Translations under genes and position numbers: made by a program
Notes under the pieces: model-generated
Told to the model about the DNA's origin: nothing
Database searches by the model: none
What the model saw: only the letters and a program-made list of their open reading frames with translations
Origin: Pseudodesulfovibrio sediminis
GTDB taxonomy: Bacteria > Desulfobacterota > Desulfovibrionia > Desulfovibrionales > Desulfovibrionaceae
Length of the DNA: 64,000 nt
Assembly (NCBI RefSeq): GCF_020886695.1
Contig: NZ_AP024485.1
Location: 1,807,001-1,871,000 of the forward strand
Direction: 5' to 3'
Part shown: positions 63,492-64,000 of the stretch, piece after piece
Layout: each line of letters opens with the position of its first letter
Position numbering within the stretch: the stretch's first letter is position 1

Positions 63492-64000
63492 ATGAAGATG
63501 TTTTTCAAAAACCGCCCCGGACACATTTGCTCCTGGCGCAGTCAGTGGACTTTGAACAACCCCATTCGACTTTTATTGCATCCGCCCGACACAATATTGG
63601 CGCCGTTCGTCAAGCCGGGTATGACCGTGATAGACACTGGCTGCGGAACAGGCGCTTTCACCATCCCCATGGCGCATATGGTCGGAGAAACAGGAAAAGT
63701 TCTCGCCGTAGAGTTGCAGGCGGAAGCCTTGGCACGGATAGAAGAAAAAGCTGAAAGGACGGGATTGACCAGAAGAATCGAGACATGGAAGTGTGAAGCG
63801 GAGGATATCGGCCCCCTCCCCTCGGCCGACTTTGCCTTGTCATTCTATATGGCTCACGAAGTGCCTGATATCCAAGTCTATTTCACCCGCATGGCAGAAT
63901 GCGTCAAACCGGGTGGCCTGCTTCTGCTGGCCGAACCTCCGATACATGTATCCCAAAAAGCCTTCAAAAGAGAGGTTCACACTGCACTCGATGTCGGGTT
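63492..64000 (+). CDS. Class I SAM-dependent methyltransferase (C-terminus beyond window)
   Basis: About 169 residues present; the gene runs off the right edge. SAM-binding motif I is VIDTGCGTGAF near residue 48; VLAVELQAEALARIE and a post-motif region LKPGG-like (CVKPGGLLLLAEP) follow. AGGAGG precedes the ATG. The start lies 27 bases after the palindromic operator, so this gene is under that control. The substrate is unknown. Confidence 0.85.
   Translation, partial: MKMFFKNRPGHICSWRSQWTLNNPIRLLLHPPDTILAPFVKPGMTVIDTGCGTGAFTIPMAHMVGETGKVLAVELQAEALARIEEKAERTGLTRRIETWKCEAEDIGPLPSADFALSFYMAHEVPDIQVYFTRMAECVKPGGLLLLAEPPIHVSQKAFKREVHTALDVG

Overview
The window looks like a chromosomal segment of a sulfate-reducing member of the Desulfovibrionales, probably Desulfovibrio or Pseudodesulfovibrio. 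This is inferred from gene content: an oxygen-defence block with rubredoxin:oxygen oxidoreductase, rubredoxin, desulfoferrodoxin, rubrerythrin and a PerR/Fur regulator; a DcrA-like chemoreceptor with a c-heme motif; futalosine-route menaquinone genes; and a TrmD protein fused to a second methyltransferase domain. Base composition is moderately GC-rich with AT-rich intergenic regions. I see no rRNA, tRNA, CRISPR array, prophage or intact insertion sequence. The segment is mostly core genome, and the unusual signals lie between genes.

Layout. 1-8 kb (minus): a PLP aminotransferase cut by the window edge, a lipoprotein SppA, a TPR/HD-GYP pair, and a PhoR-like kinase upstream of a Pit phosphate transporter and its DUF47 partner, with tandem Pho-box-like repeats before the kinase. 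8-14.6 kb (minus): envelope and repair operon hldD-lptD-mutL-alr plus a small unknown gene. 14.8-18.9 kb (plus): an OmpA/VWA outer-membrane protein, an unknown exported protein, YwbE, YaiI and an EEP-fold nuclease preceded by two inverted REP-like elements. 19-22.7 kb (minus): the oxygen-defence block. 22.8-32.9 kb (mostly minus): heme chemoreceptor with tetraheme cytochrome, purL, polyprenyl synthase, mqnB, nucleotide-sugar dehydrogenase, menG. 33.3-36.9 kb: creA, a Nif11-like small protein, a beta-barrel protein, a flavodoxin-fold reductase with a divergent LysR regulator. 37-44 kb (minus): secA, a duplicated membrane protein and a glycolate/lactate oxidase pair. 44-52.4 kb (plus): a periplasmic binding protein, yraN-rsmI, bioB-bioY-bioY, PTS IID-HPr-EI, smpB. 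52.5-59.3 kb (minus): the ffh-rpsP-khpA-rimM-tautomerase-trmD-rplS-rnhB translation cluster. 59.6-64 kb: potassium channel and antiporter, a NapH-type ferredoxin, and the start of a methyltransferase gene.

How the genes work together. Menaquinone synthesis is represented by MqnB, a polyprenyl diphosphate synthase and MenG. Oxygen handling joins superoxide reductase, rubrerythrin and oxygen reductase, fed by rubredoxins, with candidate operators of the adjacent regulator before two of the genes; the heme chemoreceptor probably supplies the behavioural response.

The most interesting unexplained structures are: two tandem 171-bp repeats downstream of rplS that look like duplicated small RNAs, each ending in an intrinsic terminator; a sigma-54 promoter followed within about 65 bases by a terminator upstream of the first gene; a pair of inverted REP-like elements whose hairpins differ in sequence but keep their structure; an in-frame double rubredoxin with an internal ribosome-binding site; and tandem terminator-like hairpins in front of the menG operon.
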